Positions 42,763 to 53,027 of a DNA stretch of 64,000 nt are shown piece by piece. The position numbers and the translations under genes were made by a program. Below the pieces are notes generated by a model. That model saw only the letters and a program-made list of their open reading frames with translations. It had not been told where the DNA came from and searched no databases. The stretch is from a virus. How positions within the stretch are numbered: position 1 is the first letter of the stretch; every line of letters starts with the position of its first letter. The stretch covers positions 1 through 64,000 of IMG/VR virus record IMGVR_UViG_3300031344_000005; one strand, 5' to 3'.

Positions 42763-44252
42763 GTCAGGGCGGTCCTCTCTCGCAGGCTGACCTACTGGCG
42801 TTTCTGCGCCGGACGACGGATAGCGCTTGGCTGCAGGCCATGCTCGACCAGCCCGATGGCGCTGCCATCATCGCCAGCAAGCTCGCGGTTTTCGAGGCGA
42901 CCAGCGAAGCCGTCATGGCCCAAGCCGATGCCACCATGATTTCAACAGCGCCGACTGGGCGCTCGGGAGTGTGCACGCTGACGCTCAGCCGTAGCAATAC
43001 CAGCGTGGCCGACACAATCCCGAAGGGGTACTCGTTCGTGACCAACCTTGGCGTCGCCCTAACGGTCGCGACCGACACCATCGTGGCGACGTCGCAGAGC
43101 ACCGTGGCGGTCCCGCTTGAAACCGTCAGGATGATCGATTTGGTCAACACTCCTGGGCCCGCATTCGACGACCTTCTCACGCCCGGCGGATACGTCGACG
43201 CCGCCCTGGGCACCAACGGGGCATGTGTGTTCTTCGATGCCCCACACACGTCCGGGACGCTCACCTATGTTTCGTCGACTGCTATCACCGGCGCCGCCGA
43301 AGACTGGCTGAGTGCTCTTGGCGCCGAGCGCGGCTGCTACCGTCAGGACGGCGAGGACGGCGAAGCCTACAGGGCACGAGTCCGCATGATTCCCGATGCC
43401 GTGAGCCCCAGAGCTATTGCGGCCGCCGTCGATGCCCCGTCGACGGCCTTGCCGCCGCGCTGGCTCGCCGAACCGTTCAACGACGGCGCCGATGTAGACG
43501 TCCGGCTGGCCATGAGCCTGGGATTCTTCGACGCTCCGTTCTGCGACATTGGGACTAACGGCTGGCCGCTCAGCTACTGCGACGATTGGCTTGGCGCGAC
43601 ACTTGCGGCAAAAAACCCCGTCGCGACTGTCGAAACCCCCGGCATGCGGGAGAGCCGCGCCTATTTCCGCATCGACCTGGTCGGCCCGTTGTGCGACCCC
43701 GATGGCCTGCTCCTCTATGCGGACGTCGGATATACCGACGACACCGAATGGGGGTTCCCCGACATCGGCTGCCTGCCGGGCTCTTCGATTGGAGTGCATC
43801 CCGTCATAGGCGCCGCCAGCCAGGCCCTTCTGCATGAGGCGCAGACCAAGAAGGCCGGGGGAGTGCAGTTTGACATCTACCTCGAAGACGCAACAATTCT
43901 GCAGGCGCAGAACTACCACAACGGCACCACCGACCCGACCGGGGCCGTCGTCTGGACGCTCACGCCGGAGTCTGACACCGCATGGTATCTACGCGAAGGG
44001 CTCGCGACCGGAGACGCTGGCGAAATGATGAATCCCGCAACACAAGGGATCAAGGTGCGGCTCACCCTGGCGGACAGCACCGTCATCGATACCGGGTGGC
44101 GCGTCGGCTGCCTCCCGTTGCGGATGTTCGAGCTGAAAGCCCTTGGGTATCACAGCCAGCGCGTCGCTAAAATCGAGGGCCTGGTGAGGGCCGATGTGCC
44201 CGCGTTCTTGAACCTAGTTGGAAATTTTCTAGTGAGTACGTGCACAATCTGA
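42759..44252 (+). CDS. Baseplate J-like protein 2
   Basis: ATG 42759 overlaps the upstream TGA; the product is 497 residues. EDGEAYRARVRMIPDAVSPRAI (written here in part) is the J-domain signature, around residues 205-225. The C-terminal half carries CDP/GPLCDPDGLLLYADVGY and other beta strands that may be an extra attachment domain. It is close in order and type to the preceding J-like gene. Confidence 0.6.
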   Translation: MSQGGPLSQADLLAFLRRTTDSAWLQAMLDQPDGAAIIASKLAVFEATSEAVMAQADATMISTAPTGRSGVCTLTLSRSNTSVADTIPKGYSFVTNLGVALTVATDTIVATSQSTVAVPLETVRMIDLVNTPGPAFDDLLTPGGYVDAALGTNGACVFFDAPHTSGTLTYVSSTAITGAAEDWLSALGAERGCYRQDGEDGEAYRARVRMIPDAVSPRAIAAAVDAPSTALPPRWLAEPFNDGADVDVRLAMSLGFFDAPFCDIGTNGWPLSYCDDWLGATLAAKNPVATVETPGMRESRAYFRIDLVGPLCDPDGLLLYADVGYTDDTEWGFPDIGCLPGSSIGVHPVIGAASQALLHEAQTKKAGGVQFDIYLEDATILQAQNYHNGTTDPTGAVVWTLTPESDTAWYLREGLATGDAGEMMNPATQGIKVRLTLADSTVIDTGWRVGCLPLRMFELKALGYHSQRVAKIEGLVRADVPAFLNLVGNFLVSTCTI

Positions 44253-44269
44253 CGACATAGGAGATCCCC

Positions 44270-45841
44270 ATGGCAGCCGGTTCTAAGTCACATTTCATTC
44301 AGAATCCCCGCGAGATGATCGTGTCGACCGACCTCACTCGCATTGGCAAACTGGCAGTCCGCGAACAGCAGGACGCCGACCAGGCCAAGAGCGTTCGCGC
44401 GGACTTTTACACGTCTGCATCGGGCACCATTGACGACTTTGGCCCCGCCAATCGGGCCACTGCGGCGACGCCGATCTCTGGCGCGCTGGTGGCGCCGTCG
44501 CTCACCGGGAGCCCGGGCACGCTCAACATGCTCATAGGAGCAGGCGAAGTCGAGTTCGCGTCGAGCGATACATCTGTACCCGACGTGTCGGCATACCAGA
44601 CGACGCGGTGGACGGGTCAAATCGTCACGTGGCCGACGGCCGCCAACCCCGACGCGAACTATCCCAAGATCGCAACTATCTGCGTGACCCCGGGTGATGA
44701 CGGCTTCGACGTCGCCAGTCGAAACATTCTACTCAATCCCACGACGCGCCAGTTCGAGCCGCAGAACGTGCCGAAAACCAGCGATCCAACGGGCACCATC
44801 TCGGTCGTCGCCGGCACCGCCGCCACTACGCCGTTCCCGCCTGCGGTGCCATCTGGCGCCGTCGCGCTGTTCGATGTGCTGATGCATGCCGGTGACACGC
44901 AATCATTGTCATTTTGCATTACTCGCCGCTGCTGGCGGCGCATTGAATTTCCGGGCAGTTCGCAGCATGGAATCCTGAAGGACTGCGTGCCCACGTGGGC
45001 CTACGGAGCGGAGTCCGCAGGGTCAACCACCAAGCTCGTTACCGCCAGTCGGGTACACCGGGCCATCATCGACGGCGAGCTGCTGACGTTCTCGGGAACC
45101 GGCTACATCACGCCCGTCACCGATACGGTCAACGGTCCCACGAGCGCGCCGGCGGGGAACGACATGGCGACGTACCTCTACCTGTGTGGAGGCCGGAATT
45201 GGCCGTATGCCCTACTGACCAACGGCGGCCTGTCGGCCGTCCCGGTCGTGCTGGTTGAAAGCCTCACGGCACCGGACGCCATGGGTCACCCCAGCGCGGC
45301 TCTGGCTTGGGCCGGATCCGCAATCCCGCGAGCGGCGGCGCTGTTCATCGGCTGCGCGTTCAGAATTGCCAACACCAGTTTGACGAAGTCCGTGTTCTAC
45401 GACGGCGACTGGGTGCGACCGCAGGACAGCACAAGTGGCCCCGCTTTTTTGGGGTTCTATCTGGCTACCATCACGACGATCGCTGATGGATACCCTGTGA
45501 CAACCCTGGATCTGAGCGGTGGAGGCGGAGGCATTCCGGCCGTATCGACAGCCCTGGAGTTACAGGCCGACTACAATCCCGGCGCAGCCGGCGCCTACCA
45601 GGTAGGCGTTCGCATCACCTACCCGTCATCGGGCCCGGTAATACTCCGCCCGACCATGCAGGGACTCAACGGCGGGATCGATAGTATAGGTGAGGTCGTC
45701 AGTCCCCCGGCGCGCATCCCCTGTTCCGCCGGTGCGGCAACGGTCGGCTATCAAGGGTTTGGAAACAGCCCGACGACGGGTATCGCACTACACATCCGTC
45801 CCACCGCCTACAACATGAACATCCCGCGCGTCGGCAAGTAG
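44270..45841 (+). CDS. Tail/baseplate structural protein
   Basis: A 523-residue protein with a TAGGAG ribosome-binding site. It is beta-rich and Thr/Ser/Gly/Pro-rich with few charged helices, like adaptor or short-fibre proteins in this position. A Cys/Arg patch (FCITRRCWRRIEFPGSSQHG) is unusual. No family match is recognised. Confidence 0.5.
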   Translation: MAAGSKSHFIQNPREMIVSTDLTRIGKLAVREQQDADQAKSVRADFYTSASGTIDDFGPANRATAATPISGALVAPSLTGSPGTLNMLIGAGEVEFASSDTSVPDVSAYQTTRWTGQIVTWPTAANPDANYPKIATICVTPGDDGFDVASRNILLNPTTRQFEPQNVPKTSDPTGTISVVAGTAATTPFPPAVPSGAVALFDVLMHAGDTQSLSFCITRRCWRRIEFPGSSQHGILKDCVPTWAYGAESAGSTTKLVTASRVHRAIIDGELLTFSGTGYITPVTDTVNGPTSAPAGNDMATYLYLCGGRNWPYALLTNGGLSAVPVVLVESLTAPDAMGHPSAALAWAGSAIPRAAALFIGCAFRIANTSLTKSVFYDGDWVRPQDSTSGPAFLGFYLATITTIADGYPVTTLDLSGGGGGIPAVSTALELQADYNPGAAGAYQVGVRITYPSSGPVILRPTMQGLNGGIDSIGEVVSPPARIPCSAGAATVGYQGFGNSPTTGIALHIRPTAYNMNIPRVGK

Positions 45842-45845
45842 TTCG

Positions 45846-48800
45846 ATGGGGTTCGCCTCCGCCAGCATTCTGATTTCCGTCAATGGCGACACCCCCGTCG
45901 CCCAGTGGCGGCAGGACTGCGTGGCGGGTTCGGTCGTCACGGTCGCGCTGTCCGACAACATCGGCGCCAACACGTACCGCTGGCGCCTCATCGGCAGACC
46001 CGAGGGCTCCACGACCGCCGGCACCGGGCCAGAGCCGTTGTCACTCGGGACCGCCGCCGTTGCGGCTTTCACGATCGATATTCAGGGCACCTACGTGGTC
46101 GAGTGTCTGGTGAACGGTGGGGCGCCAGACGCGATCATCATCGTCGGCGGCGTGGCGTATCTCGAAACATTCACCAACCCGCTTGGGCTGCTATTGCGCC
46201 TCCTGGGTCCAGGCGAAACCAGCGAGGACAATGCGGACCCGCAGATAGCTCAGGGCTGGATCAAGATGCTGAACCGCTGGCTGAAGGTTCTGCGAGCCTT
46301 CGTGAGCCAAGCAGCTTTGTTCCTGAGCGATCGCATTCCGCTGCCCAATGGAGTTGGCGCTTCCGGCACTGGCAACGAGGCGACGCGATGGGATCACGTC
46401 CACCCACTCAAGCCGGTGCCGGTCCTGACCACGCGGTACTATTTGACCGGCAACCCCTCCGATACTTCGGGCGACTATCTGTTTTCGACGATTCAGCCAG
46501 CGCCTGCAGATCTGCAGCCGCCTAGCGGGTCGACCTACCCGATCATTCAAGATTCCCCCGTCGGCGATCCGGGGATCGCGACGTGGCCAGCGGGCGTCGT
46601 GATGGCCCACATTGTGGCGCGGGTGCTAAATGCCCATGGCGGGGGAATGTCCTATCCCATGAGTTTCGGCACGTCAGGGGAAGGCGCCGCAATTCTGGGG
46701 CGCGTTTCAGGCGGCCGCGGCGGCTTGGCATACCAGACGGCGCCCTGGCCAGATCAGCCGCTGCTGACATCGGATTACCAGACGTTCGTGGTTCCGCTCT
46801 ACGTGCAAAGCTTGGATGGTAGCGCGGGCGACCGGCTAAGGGCTTGGTTCCGCTGCAACCCCACCGGCGGTACCATCACAGACGAGCAATTTGAGATCCA
46901 TCTCAGTGACAGCTACCTCGATACGCTTTTCCCTCCCTCAGATGGTGGCACCGGCGGCGACACCTACAAGGTCAAGCGCGACGTCGATGCCACGCCCGTA
47001 TATGGGGATCAGTTACTCGTCAGTCCGAATGGAAGCCTCTCGCTTGTCAACGATCCCGAGTCCGACTCAATTGACATTCAGGTGGTGTGCAGTTCCGACT
47101 TGCCGCTGCCAGACGACCCTGTGGCGTCGGCGGGCGACCCCAACGATCGACCCGCCAGCATAAAGCATGTCCACTCCCTCGTCCCCGCCTCCACCAACGG
47201 CAGCAAGCTCTGGACAGGCCTCATCCCAGCCCTCGGGGAGCTTGCAGCAGTTGACTGCGTGTTCTCGGGCGGCTTGGGCGGTAACAGCGGCTGGAGCCAG
47301 AGAGGGACGGGCGTCTGGCAGTCGAATGGTTACGGCGGGATACCCCCCATCGCGCTCGACTCGGCAATCCCCTTTGTCGGTATGCGGGTATTGGACGCCG
47401 TCGATGGTGTCGAAGCTGGTATCTACGTCCTGACCGATACTGGGCAAGATGTCGTCACGGCCAATACGCCATACTATATCCAGGCCGACGGCTCGCTCGC
47501 ACTCACACCGCCCACGACATCGGGAAATCTGACGGCCACTGTCTCGGGTCAAGCGGCGACCATCGAGATGCAGTCGTCTGCGATTGGTCTCACGACTTGG
47601 CCTGGCGGCACAGTTCCCGTAACCGTAACCGCATGGATAACCGGCGGTTCCGGCGACTACACGTTTGGTTTCATCGTAGGAGAATCCATTGCTTTAGATC
47701 GAGGCTACGCTGGCGGAGGAGGCAGCGCCTACTCCTACTCCGACCACGCGCACCTGCCCTCGACTCAGGCCATTACGAGCACACCCCAGCAATTCACGTT
47801 CAACGTGCCGGTCACCGGAACGTCGAGTGCTAACCTAACGGACTGGCTCATGTTGGCGCTTACCGCTCATGGCAATGATGGCGCCGTTCTGCACATCGGC
47901 TACGACCCTTCACAGTCCGGTGCTATCACCACGCTGTTCACGACGACGTTCTATCACTTTGCAGTCCTGCAACGCTCTTCCGATGCCAACGCTACCGCCG
48001 ACTTCAGCAATGGGATGTACGTGCTGGTCAACGGCGGCTCTACCCATGCGGGCCAGACGTGGGGAGCGACACTGCCTAGCCCCTTCGAGCTGGACGTCTC
48101 ATCCCAGTCCTGGACGCAGATCAGCCCGCCAACTTCCACGCCTCTCTACCAGCTTCTTACGGCTGCACAGCTTGGCTTCACCAGCCCCAACACCGGGCAA
48201 GCATCGGCGGCGGTTTCGTCGACCACGGGCGAGGTCGTGATTGGGTCGCTGACTTTCGATGAGCGCACCGCCGACCTGGCCGGTACTACGATCCCCGCGA
48301 CCGGAGTGTGGCGCTCCCACCTACCACTGAGTTTGGGTGGCGACCTCGCGGCCAACACGGTCGTGAAAGCCTACGCAAAGGGCGCACTCGATGGGACTTG
48401 GCACCTTGTCGGTACAACGTCGGCACTCCACAGCGCAGGCCCCGGAGTCTTCATCGCGGTAGGCGCCTTTGGCGGCGCCGGCTACTCAATGGGCGGCGCC
48501 GAGCCACTGCAGATGCAATTCACGGCGTCGACGGACTCGACGGACGGCGTGACTGTGGCGTGGACCTACAACGATCCGACGCATCAGTGCTACATCGAAG
48601 TCCCGATGGTGCTGGGGTTCTCGGGAACTGACAACCACCAAGACCTCATCAAGCGCGGCGTGTTCCTCGTCGCTGGCAATGAAACCAAGTATGGGCATCC
48701 CCAGAGCTACATCGAGCCGGGCCGTGTGCATTCGCCATACGGCGACCTGGTGACGACGGTGGGCGGGGTTTTCACGGCGCCCAGAAGCAATTCTGTTCAG

Positions 48801-49091
48801 ATTGATGGCAACGAGGATTTCATTGGCATTGACCTAGAAGCCACGGGAAGTGATCCATGGTTACCCGGCGACCGTCTCTGGGTTCACTACGCTAGTGCTC
48901 GCAACGTGGTGGCGATGCGAACTGTGCCGAGCGGTTGCGGAGCGCTCTGGTTCAATGTTCCCCCCGACCCCTCCGACCCATCAGGTAGCTCGCCTACTGT
49001 GAGAGTGGGGACTGGCTCCGTGATGTGCTTTGTCTGCAACGGCACCCTATGGGTAGCCGCCACACCACCTGCGTTTGGAAATATCGAATGA
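45846..49091 (+). CDS. Large tail fibre protein with HxH motifs
   Basis: A 1081-residue, beta-rich protein. Three HxH motifs lie at DHVH (about 183), KHVH (about 439) and DHAH (about 632). They follow Gly/Ser/Ala-rich turns, as in trimeric phage fibres where HxH sites bind iron. The N-terminus (SASILISVNGDTPVAQW) looks like an Ig-like attachment domain. It is the largest structural gene after the next one. ATGA couples it to the next fibre gene. Confidence 0.65.
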   Translation: MGFASASILISVNGDTPVAQWRQDCVAGSVVTVALSDNIGANTYRWRLIGRPEGSTTAGTGPEPLSLGTAAVAAFTIDIQGTYVVECLVNGGAPDAIIIVGGVAYLETFTNPLGLLLRLLGPGETSEDNADPQIAQGWIKMLNRWLKVLRAFVSQAALFLSDRIPLPNGVGASGTGNEATRWDHVHPLKPVPVLTTRYYLTGNPSDTSGDYLFSTIQPAPADLQPPSGSTYPIIQDSPVGDPGIATWPAGVVMAHIVARVLNAHGGGMSYPMSFGTSGEGAAILGRVSGGRGGLAYQTAPWPDQPLLTSDYQTFVVPLYVQSLDGSAGDRLRAWFRCNPTGGTITDEQFEIHLSDSYLDTLFPPSDGGTGGDTYKVKRDVDATPVYGDQLLVSPNGSLSLVNDPESDSIDIQVVCSSDLPLPDDPVASAGDPNDRPASIKHVHSLVPASTNGSKLWTGLIPALGELAAVDCVFSGGLGGNSGWSQRGTGVWQSNGYGGIPPIALDSAIPFVGMRVLDAVDGVEAGIYVLTDTGQDVVTANTPYYIQADGSLALTPPTTSGNLTATVSGQAATIEMQSSAIGLTTWPGGTVPVTVTAWITGGSGDYTFGFIVGESIALDRGYAGGGGSAYSYSDHAHLPSTQAITSTPQQFTFNVPVTGTSSANLTDWLMLALTAHGNDGAVLHIGYDPSQSGAITTLFTTTFYHFAVLQRSSDANATADFSNGMYVLVNGGSTHAGQTWGATLPSPFELDVSSQSWTQISPPTSTPLYQLLTAAQLGFTSPNTGQASAAVSSTTGEVVIGSLTFDERTADLAGTTIPATGVWRSHLPLSLGGDLAANTVVKAYAKGALDGTWHLVGTTSALHSAGPGVFIAVGAFGGAGYSMGGAEPLQMQFTASTDSTDGVTVAWTYNDPTHQCYIEVPMVLGFSGTDNHQDLIKRGVFLVAGNETKYGHPQSYIEPGRVHSPYGDLVTTVGGVFTAPRSNSVQIDGNEDFIGIDLEATGSDPWLPGDRLWVHYASARNVVAMRTVPSGCGALWFNVPPDPSDPSGSSPTVRVGTGSVMCFVCNGTLWVAATPPAFGNIE

Positions 49092-52000
49092 AAAACCCAT
49101 TTGCAGTGCTCCTCGCGACTCTTGGCATCGCCATCGGCGGGAGTACACTCGTCTATGGCGCCTCGGTTGGCTACAGCTACCTCTACGGTAACAACTGCTC
49201 AGGCTATGGGTGTACCAACCCGCTCACAACCGTCACCGGCACCCTCGCCGCCGCACATGGCGACGCTGGAGTCAACGTCATGAACAGCCCCGCGCCCACG
49301 GCAGTTGGGCAGGCGCTGCTCGCAAAATCTATTGGCCCTTCCGCGAGTGCCAATTGGGCAACCATCCCCGGCGCAAATGCAGATATGATCTGGACGATTC
49401 GCAGTAGCGCTGCGGACAACAGTTGGTACAGCGTCACCTACGGCAACGGTACGTTTGTCGCCGTGGCGCCTACGGGGACGGGCAATCGAGTGATGACGTC
49501 GCCCGATGGAATCGCATGGACGATCCGCAGCAGCGCTGCGGACAACAGTTGGTCCAGCGTCACCTACGGCAACGGCACGTTTGTCGCCGTGGCGACTACA
49601 GGGACGGGCAATCGAGTGATGACATCACCCGATGGGATCACATGGACGATCCGCAGCAGCGCTGCGGACAACAGTTGGTTCAGCGTCACCTACGGCAACG
49701 GTACGTTTGTCGCCGTGGCGCCTACGGGGACGGGCAATCGAGTGATGACGTCGCCCGATGGAATCGCATGGACGATCCGCAGTAGCGCTGCGGACAACAA
49801 CTGGTACAGCGTCACCTACGGCAACGGTACGTTTGTCGCCGTGGCATACTCGGGGACGGGCAATCGAGTGATGACGTCGCCCGATGGAATCGCATGGACG
49901 ATTCGCAGTAGCGCCGCGGACAACGGCTGGATCAGCGTCACCTACGGCAACGGTACGTTTGTCGCCGTGGCATACACGGGGACGGGCAATCGAGTGATGA
50001 CGTCGCCCGATGGAATCGCATGGACGATCCGCAGCAGCGCTGCGGACAACAGTTGGCACAGCGTCACCTACGGCAACGGCACGTTTGTCGCCGTGGCGAA
50101 TACAGGGACGGGCAATCGAGTGATGACGTCGCCACCTTGGACCAACACGCCGCTATCCTCGTCGGTGCCTCCACTCGTCGCCGCAGGCCCCGGTGTGGCC
50201 GGCACGGGAACAAGCGCCCAGCGGTCTGATAGCCAGCAAGGGCTCTCCGCGACCAACCCCAACAAGGGCGACTTCTTCCGCTCGCCCGTAGGAACCGATA
50301 GCGCCACGAATACCAGCATCGGATGGGATCACGCCTTGGATCTCGTGCGCTACGCGGGCAGTGGTACGGCAGATCCAACGGCTGGGGCAGGCGTGCCTTG
50401 CCTACTGGCCTCTGGGTCTCCGCTTAGCATGTGCCTGTACTACCAGACGGTCCATTGCAACGACGGTGGATGTAGCTACGCGATTTGGTGGAAATCGGGC
50501 AGTGGTGATACCCAATGGACGCAGTTTGGCACGGGTGGGGGAGGTGGAGGAGGTACCATCGCGCTCACGTCACCGCTTGGAACCATCAACATCGGCGCAG
50601 GTGGTGGCCTGACGACCGAGGACGTGGTCTACGGCCATGCGATTCATACAGCGCTGCAGGGTTCCGAATGGAACGTGGCCAGCGGTGTCTGTCCTCTCGA
50701 CCCGAATACCATGGTTCCGCTGGCGAATCTGTACCCCAGCACCGAATCGCACGCCGGCACCATGAGCGCGGCTGACAAGACCAAGCTCGACGGCATCTCA
50801 GCCGGCGCAACCGTTGATGCCTTCACCGTCAAGGCTGCTTCGGGCTCAACGCCAGGCTATCTCGGTGCCGTCTGCGAATCCACCGACAGCAGTATCACCA
50901 TTGGCCAGACCGGCGACTACGTGACGTTCGCCGCGAACTTCGGCACCGGCGCGGCTCAGGTCTGCAGCGGTGCTACCTGCGCGGGCCTGCAGAGTCAGCT
51001 TCCCGCGTGCGCGCCTGGACAGATCGAAATCTTTGGCACAGTTACACAGACCGGGACGGCCACAGGGACGGTTACGAGCCGCACTTGCCAGAATTCGCCC
51101 TATCAGCCGGTGGGCAGCTATCAACCGGCGCTACCACCTGGGACAAACAACCAGGTGCTGGCCTACTCTGTGACGGGCACGGGGACCGGAACCAATATCG
51201 TAGCCAAAACTCCCAGCGTGAATGCTGGCAATGGCATCTCGGTGAGTGGCACCAACCCGGTCACGGGCCTCACAATTTCGGCCAACATCGCCAGCAGCCG
51301 CAACATCTCCACCGCGACTGCTAGCACGACTGCCGTGTCAACGGCTACCACGATGTACGGGTCTGACTCACAGGTGGTGCTGCCTGTGGCCAACGCGACC
51401 ACGCAGGGCATCTCCAAGGTTGCCAGCAATGCCGCTATCGCCAGCTCGACCAATACAGGCACGGCGTCGTCGACGGCGGGTGCCACCTGCATGCCGGCAG
51501 ATGCGACGGCCAACGGTGATCACCGGGTCAGCGTGGCGTCTGGGTCGACCCCGTACTACCTGGGGGACGCCGTCATAGCGGCGGCGAGTCCCGCGGTCGG
51601 TGGGGCTCCGATCGCCTTGAGTATAGACGACGAAGGCGGTGGTGTGAAGTATCTGATGCTCGGTGCGCGCGCGGGCTCCTCCTCGGTGAGCGGCATGGTG
51701 CGGCTCGACCCCAACGCACCCCCTGCCCTCGACGGCGGCCCGGCCACCACGGGCTCGCGTGGGCTTGCGGCTGATTCAGGCAACAAACCCAAGCTGGGCG
51801 GCAACTCGCCCACGCCGCGGCAAGCGCTCATCGGCGGGACCTGCAGCAACACCGCCACGGGGACCAACACCACAACCGCGATCAATTTCTGCCCATTGCA
51901 AGTCACGGACGTCAACGGCGCGGTGGGCGGCAGTGGGTCGACCAGCCATTACTCCAAGTGGACTGCTGGCAGTCAGCTTGGCAACGCCTTCATCACCGAA

Positions 52001-52816
52001 GACGCCGCCCAGCCTCAAATGAATGGCAGCTTCTCGGCGGGCACGACCTCGATTGACTATGTGGGACCCGCGCAATACAGCGCGATGGAATTGCCACGAG
52101 GCGAGCTGCTATTCAGCAACACCAATGCATCCAATCAGGCGTACCTGGTCAGCAACGCTTACGAGAAGTCAGACGGGACGCAGGCTTACCGCTACACGGG
52201 ACCAGCGGCAGGGCTGGGGATGCAAGACGGGATTATCTACGCTTTGACGGCGCCGAGCGGGACGCAGAATGCGGCGATTTCGTGGGTGACACAGGCGACG
52301 ATTTCGTCAACAGGGATTGCGGGCAGCAACATCACGGCCACACCAACGGCGAATGCGATTCCCAAGGCCGATGGTAGCGGGACACTCAATGCGTGGGTGA
52401 CAAATCACGCCAGCATCTTTCACGACACTTCGCTGGCCACCACCGTAGCGATCGGAGACTATCCTACCTGGCACACCATTCTGACATTTAACACAGGCGG
52501 AACTGCTGGAGCCATTGTTGTTCACGCCACGGTGACGGTCAAGTGTAATGGCGGGGGTAGTAGCGCAATCGCTTATGTGAGGCTTGCGATGGGTGCCGCC
52601 CAACTCGATGGGCAGTATTTGGCGACCGTGCCAGCCGCTGCATACGGGTACTACGGATACGCGACGTTAAGCGCCAACAGCTACGCGCCATTTTCGGCGG
52701 GAGCACACACGGTAGGTCTGCAAGCGTACACCGACACCACTAGCTGCGTCGTCCAGGGAAACGATCAGATCACGGGCGGCTCTGCTGTCCTCGTAGCCAC
52801 CGAATACACGAACTAG
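49088..52816 (+). CDS. Repeat-containing tail fibre with signal-like N-terminus
   Basis: ATG 49088 overlaps the previous stop; the product is 1242 residues. Residues 1-30 look like a signal peptide or anchor (KNPFAVLLATLGIAIGG), odd for a virion protein. Residues 102-353 are six 42-residue repeats of the W-T-I-R...GNGTFVAV...SPDG type, like propeller repeats. The rest is long Ser/Thr/Ala beta sequence with a C-terminal fibre-tip-like domain. It is probably a receptor-binding fibre. Confidence 0.65.
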   Translation: MKNPFAVLLATLGIAIGGSTLVYGASVGYSYLYGNNCSGYGCTNPLTTVTGTLAAAHGDAGVNVMNSPAPTAVGQALLAKSIGPSASANWATIPGANADMIWTIRSSAADNSWYSVTYGNGTFVAVAPTGTGNRVMTSPDGIAWTIRSSAADNSWSSVTYGNGTFVAVATTGTGNRVMTSPDGITWTIRSSAADNSWFSVTYGNGTFVAVAPTGTGNRVMTSPDGIAWTIRSSAADNNWYSVTYGNGTFVAVAYSGTGNRVMTSPDGIAWTIRSSAADNGWISVTYGNGTFVAVAYTGTGNRVMTSPDGIAWTIRSSAADNSWHSVTYGNGTFVAVANTGTGNRVMTSPPWTNTPLSSSVPPLVAAGPGVAGTGTSAQRSDSQQGLSATNPNKGDFFRSPVGTDSATNTSIGWDHALDLVRYAGSGTADPTAGAGVPCLLASGSPLSMCLYYQTVHCNDGGCSYAIWWKSGSGDTQWTQFGTGGGGGGGTIALTSPLGTINIGAGGGLTTEDVVYGHAIHTALQGSEWNVASGVCPLDPNTMVPLANLYPSTESHAGTMSAADKTKLDGISAGATVDAFTVKAASGSTPGYLGAVCESTDSSITIGQTGDYVTFAANFGTGAAQVCSGATCAGLQSQLPACAPGQIEIFGTVTQTGTATGTVTSRTCQNSPYQPVGSYQPALPPGTNNQVLAYSVTGTGTGTNIVAKTPSVNAGNGISVSGTNPVTGLTISANIASSRNISTATASTTAVSTATTMYGSDSQVVLPVANATTQGISKVASNAAIASSTNTGTASSTAGATCMPADATANGDHRVSVASGSTPYYLGDAVIAAASPAVGGAPIALSIDDEGGGVKYLMLGARAGSSSVSGMVRLDPNAPPALDGGPATTGSRGLAADSGNKPKLGGNSPTPRQALIGGTCSNTATGTNTTTAINFCPLQVTDVNGAVGGSGSTSHYSKWTAGSQLGNAFITEDAAQPQMNGSFSAGTTSIDYVGPAQYSAMELPRGELLFSNTNASNQAYLVSNAYEKSDGTQAYRYTGPAAGLGMQDGIIYALTAPSGTQNAAISWVTQATISSTGIAGSNITATPTANAIPKADGSGTLNAWVTNHASIFHDTSLATTVAIGDYPTWHTILTFNTGGTAGAIVVHATVTVKCNGGGSSAIAYVRLAMGAAQLDGQYLATVPAAAYGYYGYATLSANSYAPFSAGAHTVGLQAYTDTTSCVVQGNDQITGGSAVLVATEYTN
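49391..50146 (+). repeat. Six 126-bp tandem repeats in fibre gene
   Basis: Repeats begin at 49391, 49517, 49643, 49769, 49895 and 50021. Each is 126 bp and encodes 42 residues. Differences that change the protein are concentrated in codons 11, 13, 27 and 28. Other differences are mostly silent (for example gatt/gatc, agt/agc, ggt/ggc); the exceptions are the copy boundaries. The last repeat ends in a different sequence from about 50137. Confidence 0.92.
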
Positions 52817-52823
52817 GACCACC

Positions 52824-53027
52824 ATGCCCAAACGCAACCCTCGAACCATCTACGCGACCGGCTGGGGCGCCACCACGTCGCAACTCGCGCGCGACCGCAA
52901 GAGCATCTTGCTGCGCACGCCGGCCAACCCGGTCCTCAACCTGGCCGACGCGCGGCTACTGGCGGAGGGGATACTGCGGCTAATCGAAGAAGCGAAGAAC
53001 CCACCCACGAAGAATGTGATAGACTGA
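52824..53027 (+). CDS. Small hypothetical protein
   Basis: A 67-residue protein with TAGGACC upstream of ATG 52824. A basic N-terminus is followed by a C-terminal helix (LADARLLAEGILRLIEEAK). The family is unknown. It sits between fibre genes. Confidence 0.5.
   Translation: MPKRNPRTIYATGWGATTSQLARDRKSILLRTPANPVLNLADARLLAEGILRLIEEAKNPPTKNVID

Noticed and set aside
49391-50146. A CRISPR array or direct proof of a diversity-generating retroelement.
   Set aside because: The repeats are contiguous coding units without spacers. No template repeat or reverse transcriptase is visible in the window, so retroelement action is only a pattern-based thought.
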